DNA from: Actinomadura sp. WMMA1423 | GTDB lineage: Bacteria; Actinomycetota; Actinomycetes; Streptosporangiales; Streptosporangiaceae | DNA length: 64,000 nt | NCBI RefSeq assembly: GCF_006547145.1 | Contig: NZ_CP041244.1 | Coordinates: 8,990,001-9,054,000, forward strand | Direction of reading: 5' to 3' | Part shown: piece by piece, positions 44,365-52,236 of the stretch | Numbering within the stretch: position 1 is the stretch's first letter | Layout: every line of letters begins with the position of its first letter | Translations under genes and position numbers: made by a program | Notes under the pieces: generated by a model | Databases searched by the model: none | Told to the model about the DNA's origin: nothing | What the model saw: the letters and a program-made list of their open reading frames with translations, nothing else

Positions 44365-44455
44365 ATAAGCAATCGGCTGGAGGGACGGGCCGTGCAGGAT
44401 GGGCGGTCACGCCCCTGACCCTCGCCACGTGAATCGGACACGCCGCCCGATCGGC

Positions 44456-45694
44456 CTATTCCATCGCCACAACGCATGGAATGGTGCTGGTGGCCTGGAG
44501 GCGCGCCAAGGAATACCCGATCCCGGCGATTCCTGGGAAGAGTCTCAGGTCAACGCCCGCGCTCTGGTCAAACCTCAATGAGTAACGTCCCTGGCGTTGT
44601 GCTCGCTCCAGCACTCTGCTCGTCAGGTCGAGGGCCTTACCCAGGTAGGTCGGCTCCCGCAGTACGTTCGCGGCATGGACGAGAACGTCGACGCGCCCGA
44701 AGTTGCCGCAACAGAGGTCGTCCGTATCGGATAGAGACGGAGTGGCCGTGTCTTCGAGCAAGGAGATGAGGTCGCTTGTTCGAGAAAGGCCGGGCCGAAT
44801 TTTGTTCAATGCCATGCGCCCGAGTGCGATCCCAGCGCCTCCTTTGCACCAAGAGCGGCGGGAAGGGGCAGTGGGTGGCGCTACTCGCTGGCCATCGTCG
44901 AGTGGCGGCAGGTGAGAACCGTCGAAGGAGAGGCATCGTTGCAGAACCTCACAAAGCTGGTGGTGACCGGTCTTCTGGTAGAGCTTCGCCAAAGCTGTGC
45001 GAATTCCGGCCCTGCCATGGCAGAAGCCTTCCGCACCTCGACTCTTGGATGTTATCCACCTGTCATTGTGTAGAAGATGACGGGCGCAGCGTAGGGCAAG
45101 TTCTACAGGCGGCTCTCCATTGAGGGCCTCTCCCGGCCGTCGCTCGGCCAGGGCAAGGAGCGCGAGCACAGCCCCCGCGCTCCCGACCATGACGTCGAGC
45201 TTCTGGTCTGCGGCGATATGATCAGAGGTGAGCATCGCGGTCGCGAGCTGCGCGTCGTCCGCAATTGTCTCGTCTCGCAACAGGTCGCCGATTCGGACGA
45301 GTGCATAGATGACTGAGCCGAGGCCGGTAAGTCCCCCTATCGGCTGGTGGAGGCGCCTAACTCGCTCTCTATCTACGGATATCTCGCGGATGTCGGCTCG
45401 CAGTGGAGCGATCGTTCGAAGGGAGATATCCCGCAGGTCGTCGCCGCCGTGGACGCTCCACATCGCCGCAAAGAACAAGGCGATCCCTGTAGCGCCGGCG
45501 TATAGGTGGGGTCCGACGGGAAGGGGCTGGAGGGAGGGACTGGGCCGGCTTGGGTGGCGCCAGTACATGCTCCCGTCCGACGTGACACGAGCGTTTGCCC
45601 GCAGTACCTCGGCAATCTCCATCGTGGCGCGTTGCAGCGAGGTCTGGAGGCCGGCGTCCCGCTGGTACTTGGTCGAATCGGCGGACATCCTCAT
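44456..45694 (-). CDS. stand-alone LanC-like cyclase with CCG-type zinc site
   Basis: A 412-residue protein equal to the C-terminal cyclase half of LanM. It starts with a helix and then GPHLYAGATGIALFFAAM, has GFCHGRAGIRTALAKLY in the middle, and ligands Cys283 in SWCKGGAGIALGR and Cys328-Cys329 in DLCCGNFG. In most LanC/LanM proteins the third ligand is His (CHG); here it is Cys, as in the ProcM-like CCG group linked to high reactivity and relaxed specificity. There is no dehydratase domain and no remnant of one upstream, so it is not a simple truncation. It lies 34 bases after the repeat-protein gene. It may cyclise dehydrated peptides made by another enzyme. Confidence 0.85.
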   Translation of the reverse strand: MRMSADSTKYQRDAGLQTSLQRATMEIAEVLRANARVTSDGSMYWRHPSRPSPSLQPLPVGPHLYAGATGIALFFAAMWSVHGGDDLRDISLRTIAPLRADIREISVDRERVRRLHQPIGGLTGLGSVIYALVRIGDLLRDETIADDAQLATAMLTSDHIAADQKLDVMVGSAGAVLALLALAERRPGEALNGEPPVELALRCARHLLHNDRWITSKSRGAEGFCHGRAGIRTALAKLYQKTGHHQLCEVLQRCLSFDGSHLPPLDDGQRVAPPTAPSRRSWCKGGAGIALGRMALNKIRPGLSRTSDLISLLEDTATPSLSDTDDLCCGNFGRVDVLVHAANVLREPTYLGKALDLTSRVLERAQRQGRYSLRFDQSAGVDLRLFPGIAGIGYSLARLQATSTIPCVVAME

Positions 45695-45728
45695 CGTGGC
45701 CTATACGGAAGTACGTGCACCCGTTGCG

Positions 45729-46646
45729 TCAACGCCGCCGCGAGCGGGCAGGATCCGGTTTGGCGCCGTGGATGTGCATGGTGATGAGCTGGTCGACGGG
45801 TTGGTGCTCGTAGCCGAGGGCGTGGAGTTCTTGTACGGACTTGGGGCTGACTCCGTGGATGCGCATCTCGATGAGTTGGGCGACGGGGATCCGGTCGTAG
45901 CCCAGATCCCGGAATTGGCGGATGAAGTCGGGGTTGGCGCCGTGGATGTGCATGGTGATGAGCTGGTCGACCGGTTGGTGCTCGTAGCCGAGGGCGTGGA
46001 GTTCTTGTACGGACTTGGGGCTGATCCCGTGGATGCGCATCTCGATGAGTTGGGCGACGGGGATCCGGTCGTAGCCCAGATCCCGGAATTGGCGGATGAA
46101 GTCGGGGTTGGCGCCGTGGATGTGCATGGTGATGAGCTGGTCGACCGGTTGGTGCTCGTAGCCGAGGGCATGGAGTTCTCGGACGAACTCGGGACTGACC
46201 CCGTGGATGCGCATCTCCACGAGCTGGGCGACAGGGAGCCGCTCATAGCCCAGCGCGTTGAGCTCTCTGACGAAGGTCCGGGTGACGTCGTAACTTGCCA
46301 GAGTGAAGAGGCTTTCGTCGGTAAGGCTCTCGTAGCCCAGGATTTGGAGGTCTTCCATGAAATCCGTGCTGGCTTTGAACACGAAGCCGCCGTCACCCTG
46401 GCCTTGGCTCACACGACCATTGAACGCCAGTACTCCAGCGTCACGAACGAACTCGAAATTCACCTGCGCGCCTTCCGAGAGGAGCGCCTCGTGCGACAGG
46501 CCCGAGAGGGATGCCAGAGGAAGGAGCAGCGAGACGGTGAAGCCGTGGTCGCCGGGCGTGGCCCGGTGAAGGGTCAGCTGGGCTTGGTCGCCTCCCGGCA
46601 CGACCTTGATCTCCCAAGTGCCATTGATCGGCGCAGCTGGACTCAT
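45729..46646 (-). CDS. tandem-repeat protein with 29-residue HGxxPxF repeats
   Basis: A 305-residue protein. The first 95 residues form a beta-rich domain (GTWEIKVVPGG, GAQVNFEFVRDAGVLAFNGR) of unknown family. The rest is about seven repeats of 29 residues following LxxLGYxxxPVxQLIxMxIHGxxPxF; similar repeats occur in some M56-type membrane peptidases and related bacterial proteins, where the role is unknown. The last two repeat pairs are almost identical in DNA (174-base period). The final repeat breaks off into GAKPDPARSRRR, suggesting a 3' truncation. No signal peptide or membrane helix was found. It precedes the LanC-like gene and follows a methyltransferase. Confidence 0.8.
   Translation of the reverse strand: MSPAAPINGTWEIKVVPGGDQAQLTLHRATPGDHGFTVSLLLPLASLSGLSHEALLSEGAQVNFEFVRDAGVLAFNGRVSQGQGDGGFVFKASTDFMEDLQILGYESLTDESLFTLASYDVTRTFVRELNALGYERLPVAQLVEMRIHGVSPEFVRELHALGYEHQPVDQLITMHIHGANPDFIRQFRDLGYDRIPVAQLIEMRIHGISPKSVQELHALGYEHQPVDQLITMHIHGANPDFIRQFRDLGYDRIPVAQLIEMRIHGVSPKSVQELHALGYEHQPVDQLITMHIHGAKPDPARSRRR
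45768..46289. repeat. 174-base direct tandem repeat, three copies
   Basis: Copies start at 45768, 45942 and 46116. Copies one and two are almost identical, copy three is similar over its first half and then diverges. Each copy codes for two related 29-residue repeat units on the minus strand. The near identity at DNA level implies recent duplication or conversion and a potential for copy-number change. Confidence 0.9.
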
Positions 46647-46875
46647 GTTTCCATCGTATGCATATGCTCACTTTGAATTCAAGGCCGACCGGGCGGTAAT
46701 GCAGTTGATGGAACAACGCCCGTGTCAACATGGCAACGGTCGTTCCGGATCTTGTCGGCCCCGCGCCGGACTCTTACTTGCCGGCGATAACTGGCTAAAG
46801 GTCACAAACCACCTGAACGGGGTCATGTCTGGTCCGCTCGCGTGTGGGCGATCAAGGCTGACGCTGATCTCGAGT

Positions 46876-47796
46876 TCAGGGCTTTCTTCCGCAAACGAGG
46901 TAAACGATTGCTCCGCCCGCTGCACTGTACCGGCCCTCGGAGAGGGCCCTGCGTTGGCGCTGTGATTGTTCGCGCAGTGTTGAGAACTGAGTATCCAGCA
47001 TGGTCGCAGATCCTCCTCCGGCTAGGAAGTATCGGCGGACCTGATCGTAATCCCATGGCCCGGTCGCACTCGTCTTCCAGGCATGCGTCGGCTCCAGTGT
47101 CGCGCTCTGCTCCGGGTCCGCATATGGCGGATACAGCGGGAACGCCGTATCTCTCAGATAGACGCGGATATCCGTCAGACCAGCCTGGGCGAACATCCCC
47201 GGCAAGAGTTCGCCTATGGAGATATCTCCCTTGCCCAACGCAATCCTTCCTCGCTGGTAACGCAACCAAAACTCGAAGCTCTTGACGAGCGTCTCGGTAT
47301 CCTCTTCTGGTGTGAGCGAGTCGAATGACATCATATTGAAGAGATTGCTGGGCTCAACGCAGATAACCTGCCCCTGCGGTTTGGTGATCCTGATCATCTC
47401 CTTGAGGCCGTCAAACGGTTCGGCAAGATGCATCAGGAGGGTTTGACAAGTGACAACGTCGAAAGTGTCGCTGCATATCGCGAGGGCGGTGGCGTCGCTT
47501 TGCTGAAACGCTACCTTCCCTGCCGCTACAGGAGTTGGGTAGGCGTCATCAAAGCTCTGCCGGGCACGCTGAATCCATTCTAACCGTCGATCGATTCCAA
47601 GTAGTCGGGCATCGGGACTCAGGTACGGGAAGAGAAGTCGTGACCAATGTCCCAGGCCGCATCCGATATCAGCCAGGGACTCGACATCGCAGAGTCGCCA
47701 TCTTTGGGCGAGGAGAGCCAGGAAGTCTTCGTTCCACCAGTAGTCCCGCTGGTCCCTGAACCATGCCGATCCCTGCTCTTCCGTCCCTCTTGTCAT
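46876..47796 (-). CDS. class I SAM-dependent methyltransferase
   Basis: A 306-residue methyltransferase. Motif I is SLADIGCGLGHWSRLLFPYL, the acidic loop LLGIDRRLEWI, post-I region FQQSDATALAI and motif IV DVVTCQTLLMHL. The C-terminal third is a cap-like region without known domain. It resembles UbiE/Methyltransf_11-type enzymes acting on small molecules, but peptide methylation is possible. It lies 229 bases upstream of the repeat-protein gene on the same strand, as a possible first gene of a three-gene group ending in the LanC-like cyclase. GC is moderate, lower than in the catabolic clusters. Confidence 0.87.
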   Translation of the reverse strand: MTRGTEEQGSAWFRDQRDYWWNEDFLALLAQRWRLCDVESLADIGCGLGHWSRLLFPYLSPDARLLGIDRRLEWIQRARQSFDDAYPTPVAAGKVAFQQSDATALAICSDTFDVVTCQTLLMHLAEPFDGLKEMIRITKPQGQVICVEPSNLFNMMSFDSLTPEEDTETLVKSFEFWLRYQRGRIALGKGDISIGELLPGMFAQAGLTDIRVYLRDTAFPLYPPYADPEQSATLEPTHAWKTSATGPWDYDQVRRYFLAGGGSATMLDTQFSTLREQSQRQRRALSEGRYSAAGGAIVYLVCGRKP

Positions 47797-48091
47797 CAGG
47801 CAGACCTTTCAGCGGGCTGGCTCCGCAGCGCGAAACGGCCGCAGCGGTCCGGCGTTGGCTTGGCCGATGCCGTGCCGGGGACGATGCCCGGGTGTAGGAG
47901 ATCTCGAACTCCCGGAGGGGTTGGAGCAGGTTGTCCACGGCGACTGAGTTCTAACCCCCGCGCAGGTCGCGGTGTCACCTGCCGTGCTCGCGCCTGCCAG
48001 GCCACGCACCGCTCCTTGGCGGTAGGAGGAACCCCGTAAACGGTGATCTTCGCGCCTACTTCAATCGGATCGCATCGGTCGTCCAGGCCGT

Positions 48092-48351
48092 GCCGGTGGC
48101 GGTGGCAGGGCGGGCCGGGCCGTCGTGGCGGAGGCATCCGGCCGTGGCCATGAGGTGACCGCGGTCGTCCGCGAACCGGCCGCCCACTCGGACCTTGACG
48201 GTGACGGGGTCACCGTCGTGCAGGGGGCATCTCCCGGGCCGAGGACGTCGACCGGCTCGTCGCCGGCCAGGATGCCGTCGTCAACGCCGTCACTCCGCTC
48301 AAGGGCCCGCACGAGATCGACAAGTTGGACCCGAAGTTCTTCGCTCAAGCG
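48092..48351 (+). pseudogene. fragment of an NAD(P)-binding oxidoreductase
   Basis: One frame reads RAVVAEASGRGHEVTAVVRE and LDGDGVTVVQG; after a frameshift another reads RAEDVDRLVAGQDAVVNAVT and KGPHEIDKLDPKFFAQA. These are successive strands of an atypical short-chain dehydrogenase (NAD(P)H-binding, NmrA-like). The first glycine loop is lost or altered and the C-terminal half is missing. It runs straight into a phosphotransferase fragment. Confidence 0.55.
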
Positions 48352-48723
48352 CTGGCGCGGCCAGCTGCACCGCTCGGTCGGGACCGAGCCGGACGCCGCG
48401 GAGGACCTGGCGTTCCTCGAATGGGCCCACGACGCCCTGGCGGCGGCGATGCCTCCCGACCTCCGCGCCGGCCCTGGTCCACAGCGACTTCCGGCTCGGC
48501 AACTGCGTGGTCGGGGGCACCGGCGAGGTGTGTGCCGTCCTGGACTGGGAGACCTGCACCCTGGGGAAGCCGCTCGCCGACCTCGCGACCCTGCTCGTCG
48601 GCTGGAACGAGCGGGACGACGAGGACCTGCTCGGCCTGGCCGAGCTCGGCATCGTGCCGACCGCCGCCGAGGGGTTCCCGCCCCGGGCCGAGGTGATCGC
48701 GGCGTACTCCGAGGAGTCGGGAC
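48345..48723 (+). pseudogene. fragment of an APH-family phosphotransferase
   Basis: Pieces in two frames read RWRGQLHRSVGTEPDAAEDL, then, after a frameshift, LVHSDFRLGNCVVGGTGEVC, VLDWETCTLGKPLADLATLL and EVIAAYSEESG. These contain the catalytic HxDxxxxN motif (HSDFRLGN) and the VxDWE metal motif of aminoglycoside-phosphotransferase-like kinases, of the type often encoded beside acyl-CoA dehydrogenases. The N-terminal lobe and C terminus are gone. Confidence 0.65.
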
Positions 48724-48724
48724 G

Positions 48725-49122
48725 GACAGCGACAGGCCGGGCAGCGCGCCGAGCAGGCGGCGCAGCCACACGTGCCGGGTGTGCGCGGCCGACCAGGCGA
48801 TCAGGAACCCGAGCGGGAGCGCCGCCAGCAGCGCACCGCCCGCGAGTTCGAGCGTGCGCGGCGCGGCCTCGGCGATCACCGCGCCGACGCCGCGCCCCGT
48901 CTGGAAGGACCTGCCGAAGTCTCCGTGCAGGGCGCCGAGCAGCCCGTCGGCATAGCGTTCCGCCGCCGGGCGGTCCAGCTACTCGGTGCGCAGCGCGGCC
49001 ACCCGCGCCTCGTCCACGCCGTTCTGCGGGCCGATCATGATCTGCACGGGATCGGCGGGAAGGACGGTGAAGGCCGCGAAGGTGAAGGTGTAGGCCGCCA
49101 GCACCACGGCCGCCGCCTGCAT
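48725..49122 (-). pseudogene. truncated peptide/nickel-type ABC permease
   Basis: The minus strand reads MQAAAVVLAAYTFTFAAFTV followed by LPADPVQIMIGP and, after an in-frame TAG at 48979-48981, ERYADGLLGALHGDFGRSFQ and LELAGGALLAALPLGFLIAW. This is the N-terminal half of a DppB-type permease. It ends abruptly at the phosphotransferase fragment, which is on the other strand, showing a deletion junction near 48724. Confidence 0.65.
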
Positions 49123-49987
49123 GAGGGGGCCGCGACTCGTTCGGCAGCAGCGTGAACACGATGCCGGGACGGGTGGCGGACAGCAGCCGGGGCCCCGCCT
49201 GCCGAAGGAGCGCTGGTCCTGCTGGAGCACCTGCAGGTCGGCGTCGAGCTGCCCGGAGAAGAGGCTGCCGTGCCTGGCGCTCGGGTCGGTGACGATGGCG
49301 AAGGTCAGCTCGCGAATGCGGGGGACGCCCTTGTGCGCGGCCAGTTGGCTCGCCCAGGCGTATCCCGTGCGTGCGGAGAGCCGTACTTCCTCGTTGAGCG
49401 CGACCCGGTCCAGCACGAACGGCCCGGAGCCGGCGAGCGCACCCGCGCAGCGCTGCTCAGGAGACTTCCTGAGCGTGCCCGGGGAGAGGATGCCGAGCGT
49501 GACCATCGAGGTGGCCTGGAGGAACTGCGCGCGGGGCGCTGAACCGGACCTCGACCGTCTTCGCGTCGAGAGCGAAGGATCCTTCGTACCCCGCCAGATA
49601 GCCCGATCCGAGCGGGGACCGCGCGCCGAGCTCGGAGATGTCGTCGAGGTTGGCGACGACCGCGGCGGCGTCCAGCGGGGCGCCGTCGCTGAACGTGACG
49701 CCCTCGCGCAGAGTGAAGGTGAACCGTTCGGCCCGCTCGTCGACCTTCCATGACGTCGCGAGCCACGGCACGATCTTTCCGGTGCGCGGGTCCTGGTCGG
49801 TGAGCGAGTCCGCGAGCTGGCGCGACACCTGGAGGTTCGGCGTCTGCGGGGTCTGGTGCGGGTCGAGGCAGCTCACCGGTGCGGCGAGCCCCGCGGTGAA
49901 GGAGCCCGGAGGCCGCCCGGCGTCCGCCGTCGAGCAGGCCGCGAGCAGGACGGTGCCGCTCGCGAGGAGAGAGGTCAGTCGAAGCAC
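49123..49987 (-). pseudogene. broken peptide/nickel ABC substrate-binding lipoprotein
   Basis: The gene starts well: MLRLTSLLASGTVLLAACST is a lipoprotein signal (lipobox LAAC), then VSCLDPHQTPQTPNLQVSRQ and FTFTLREGVTFSDGAPLDAA, as in SBP_bac_5 proteins. A frameshift near 49500 moves the match to LGILSPGTLRKSPEQRCAGA and GYAWASQLAAHKGVPRIREL, and another near 49210 to RPGIVFTLLPNESRPP, where the sequence jumps to the permease start. Only about 285 of some 520 residues remain. Confidence 0.7.
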
Positions 49988-50164
49988 GGGATCAGTCTGC
50001 GAACCCGCCGCCGTGATCCTCGCGTCCTCGTTCCCGCTGGATGGGAAGCGGGCGAGATTCCCGCTCGGCGGAAGCCGGGCGTCGAGCCTTCCGCCGCCGG
50101 CTCACGGGCCCTGATCGCCGTTACCCGGCGGGGCCGGGGAGCGTGCGGGCGATACGATCAGGCA

Positions 50165-51106
50165 ATGCCTCTGACAGCGGACGACGTCGACCGGTTCGAG
50201 TCGGCGAGGCCGCGTCTACAGGCCATCGCCTACCGTCTTCTCGGCTCCGCGGACGAGGCGCAGGACGTCGTGCAGGAGACATTCCTGCGCTGGCAGGCCG
50301 CCGACGTTCGCCGCATCGAGGTTCCCGAGGCCTGGCTGACGAAGGTCCTCACCAACCTGTGCCTCAACGAGCTCGCTTCCGCGCGGGCGCGACGCGAGAC
50401 CTACGTGGGCCGATGGCTTCCCGAGCCGCTGCTCGCCGGGGACCCGATGCTCGGCCCGGCGGACACCGCCGAGCAACGCGAATCGGTCTCGTACGCGGTC
50501 CTCACGCTTTTGGAGCGCCTGTCTCCCGGCGAAAGGGCCGTGTACGTGCTGCGGGAGGCGTTCGGCTACCCGCACAGGGAGATCGCCGAGATCCTCGACA
50601 TCACCGAGGCGGCCAGCCAGCAGATCTTTCACCGCGCCAAGAAGCACGTCGCGTATGGCAAGGCCCGTACTGAAATCGACGAGGCCGCCGCCCGGCGGGT
50701 CGTGGAGGAGTTCCTCGCGGCCGCCACCAGTGGCCGGACCGATGAGCTCGTACGCCTGCTCTCCAAGGACGCCGTCTCTGTCGGTGACGGCGGCGGGAAG
50801 GTTCCGGCGCGGACCCGGGCGGTCGAGGGAGCCGTCGAGGTCGCGAAGTTCGTGTGGGGCCTGTTCAAGCCCTCCGAGGCCAAGCGCGCCATCGTCGGCG
50901 GCTCGCCCGAGATGTACGCCTGGACCGCCAACGGCGACCCCGCCCTCGTGGCCGTCGTGGACGGACGGGTCGTCGCCGTCATGTGCCTGGAGGTCACGGC
51001 CGAGGGCATCGCTGCCTGCCATACCCAGGCGAACCCCGACAAGCTCGAACGCGCGACCGAGCGATGGGCGGCGGGCGACCACGGCGAGCCCCTGCTCGTG
51101 ATGTGA
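50165..51106 (+). CDS. ECF41-type sigma factor (SigJ-like)
   Basis: A 313-residue ECF sigma factor. Region 2 reads RLQAIAYRLLGSADEAQDVV followed by QETFLRW; region 4 has FGYPHREIAEILDITEAASQ. The C-terminal SnoaL-like extension carries the two hallmarks of group ECF41: DGGGK at residues 208-212 and NPDKL at 290-294. In this group the extension replaces a separate anti-sigma factor and tunes activity. ATG 50165 fits region 2 spacing. The adjacent gene downstream is the usual ECF41 partner, an epimerase-like oxidoreductase, whose promoter is the expected target. No anti-sigma gene is present. Confidence 0.93.
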   Translation: MPLTADDVDRFESARPRLQAIAYRLLGSADEAQDVVQETFLRWQAADVRRIEVPEAWLTKVLTNLCLNELASARARRETYVGRWLPEPLLAGDPMLGPADTAEQRESVSYAVLTLLERLSPGERAVYVLREAFGYPHREIAEILDITEAASQQIFHRAKKHVAYGKARTEIDEAAARRVVEEFLAAATSGRTDELVRLLSKDAVSVGDGGGKVPARTRAVEGAVEVAKFVWGLFKPSEAKRAIVGGSPEMYAWTANGDPALVAVVDGRVVAVMCLEVTAEGIAACHTQANPDKLERATERWAAGDHGEPLLVM

Positions 51107-51145
51107 CGTGGAACACGTCGGCCTCCTGTCAGGAAACGGCGGGCC

Positions 51146-51176
51146 GTCCGGTTCAAGTGACGAATCCGAACCGGAC
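51146..51176. promoter_or_regulatory. inverted repeat between ECF41 and its partner gene
   Basis: GTCCGGTTC (51146-51154) and GAACCGGAC (51168-51176) form a perfect 9-base inverted repeat with 13 bases between, just ahead of the AGGAG ribosome site. It could be a hairpin that weakens readthrough or hides the ribosome site, or an operator. TGTCA and CGTC elements like those of ECF41 promoters occur at 51127 and 51145, but with a spacer shorter than usual. Confidence 0.5.
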
Positions 51177-51187
51177 AGGAGTTGACG

Positions 51188-52123
51188 ATGAGAGTGCTGG
51201 TGGCAGGGGCGACCGGAGCGATGGGCAAGCAGCTGGTGCCGCGTCTGGTCGAAGCGGGGCACGAGGTGTTCGCCATGATCCGCAGTGAGTCGAAGAAGGA
51301 GACGGCGTCACAGCTGGGGGCGGTACCGGTCATCGCCGACGCGCTCGATCGCGCCCAGGTCGAGGCGGCCGTGCGCGAGGCGGCCCCGGAGGTGATCGTT
51401 CATCAGCTGACCGCCATCGGGGACATCGACACCCGCCATTTCGAACGCAGCTTCGCCGCCACCAACCGGCTGCGCACCGAGGGCACCGACAACCTGCTCG
51501 CGGCCGCACGCGCCGCGGGGGTACGACGGTTCGTCGCCCAGAGCAACGGCGCTTTCACCTATGACCGGACCGGCGGGTCGGTCAAGACCGAGCAGGACCC
51601 TCTGGATCGCTCACCGGTCCGCCAGATGGTCGCGTTGATCGCCGCGGTCGAGCACCTGGAGAAGGCCGTGCTGGGCGCCGCCTGGACCGAAGGCGTCGTG
51701 CTGCGCTACGGCGCGTTCTACGGACCCGGCACCTCCATGGCACCGGACTCCGCGCAGTTCGAGATGATCCGCAAGCGCAGGTTCCCGGTCGTCGGCGACG
51801 GCGGCGGAGTGTGGTCCTTCGTCCACGTCGCCGATGCCGCCGAGGCCACGGTCGCAGCCGTGGAGAACGGCGGCCGCGGTGTCTACAACATCGTCGACGA
51901 CGACCCCGCCCCGGTCGCCGAATGGCTGCCGGAACTGGCGGCGATGCTGGGCGCCAAGAAGCCGATGCGCGTACCGCGGTTCATCGGACGGCTGGCCGCC
52001 GGACAGGCCGGTGTCGTGCTCATGACCGAACTGCGCGGCGCGTCCAATGCCAAGGCCAAGCGCGAACTGGGCTGGCACCCGGCCCACCCGACCTGGCGCC
52101 AGGGGCTCCGGGTCGCGGGGTGA
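51188..52123 (+). CDS. NAD(P)-dependent epimerase-like oxidoreductase (ECF41 partner)
   Basis: A 311-residue extended short-chain dehydrogenase. The cofactor loop is VAGATGAMGKQLVPRLVEAG, and FVHVADAAEATVAAVENG with VYNIVDDDPAPV are typical of NmrA/epimerase-like proteins. The classical YxxxK pair is not evident, so it may bind NAD(P) without epimerase activity. ATG 51188 is chosen because AGGAG lies 7 bases before. It follows the ECF41 gene by 81 bases; genes for carboxymuconolactone decarboxylases, oxidoreductases or epimerases next to ECF41 factors are a known pattern and likely regulon members. Confidence 0.9.
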   Translation: MRVLVAGATGAMGKQLVPRLVEAGHEVFAMIRSESKKETASQLGAVPVIADALDRAQVEAAVREAAPEVIVHQLTAIGDIDTRHFERSFAATNRLRTEGTDNLLAAARAAGVRRFVAQSNGAFTYDRTGGSVKTEQDPLDRSPVRQMVALIAAVEHLEKAVLGAAWTEGVVLRYGAFYGPGTSMAPDSAQFEMIRKRRFPVVGDGGGVWSFVHVADAAEATVAAVENGGRGVYNIVDDDPAPVAEWLPELAAMLGAKKPMRVPRFIGRLAAGQAGVVLMTELRGASNAKAKRELGWHPAHPTWRQGLRVAG

Positions 52124-52165
52124 CCCTGCTGAGCGCCTCCGCGGGTTTCCACGGAACGAACGCGC

Positions 52166-52206
52166 GTCGAAGTCCAGCCTTCCGGCACTGATGGCTGGAC
52201 TTCGAC
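52166..52206. terminator. bidirectional hairpin terminator
   Basis: GTCGAAGTCCAGCC (52166-52179) pairs perfectly with GGCTGGACTTCGAC (52193-52206) around a 13-base loop. It lies between the convergent epimerase-like and luciferase-like genes (stops at 52123 and 52237), as expected for a shared terminator. Confidence 0.8.
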
Positions 52207-52236
52207 AGTGACCCTCACGCCCGGCTGGGGGCGGCC

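Noticed and set aside
44456..45694. LanC-like gene as the 3' end of a broken lanM
   Set aside because: No dehydratase fragment is found upstream; another complete gene ends 34 bases before its start, and the protein begins at a natural domain boundary. Recent truncation cannot be fully excluded.
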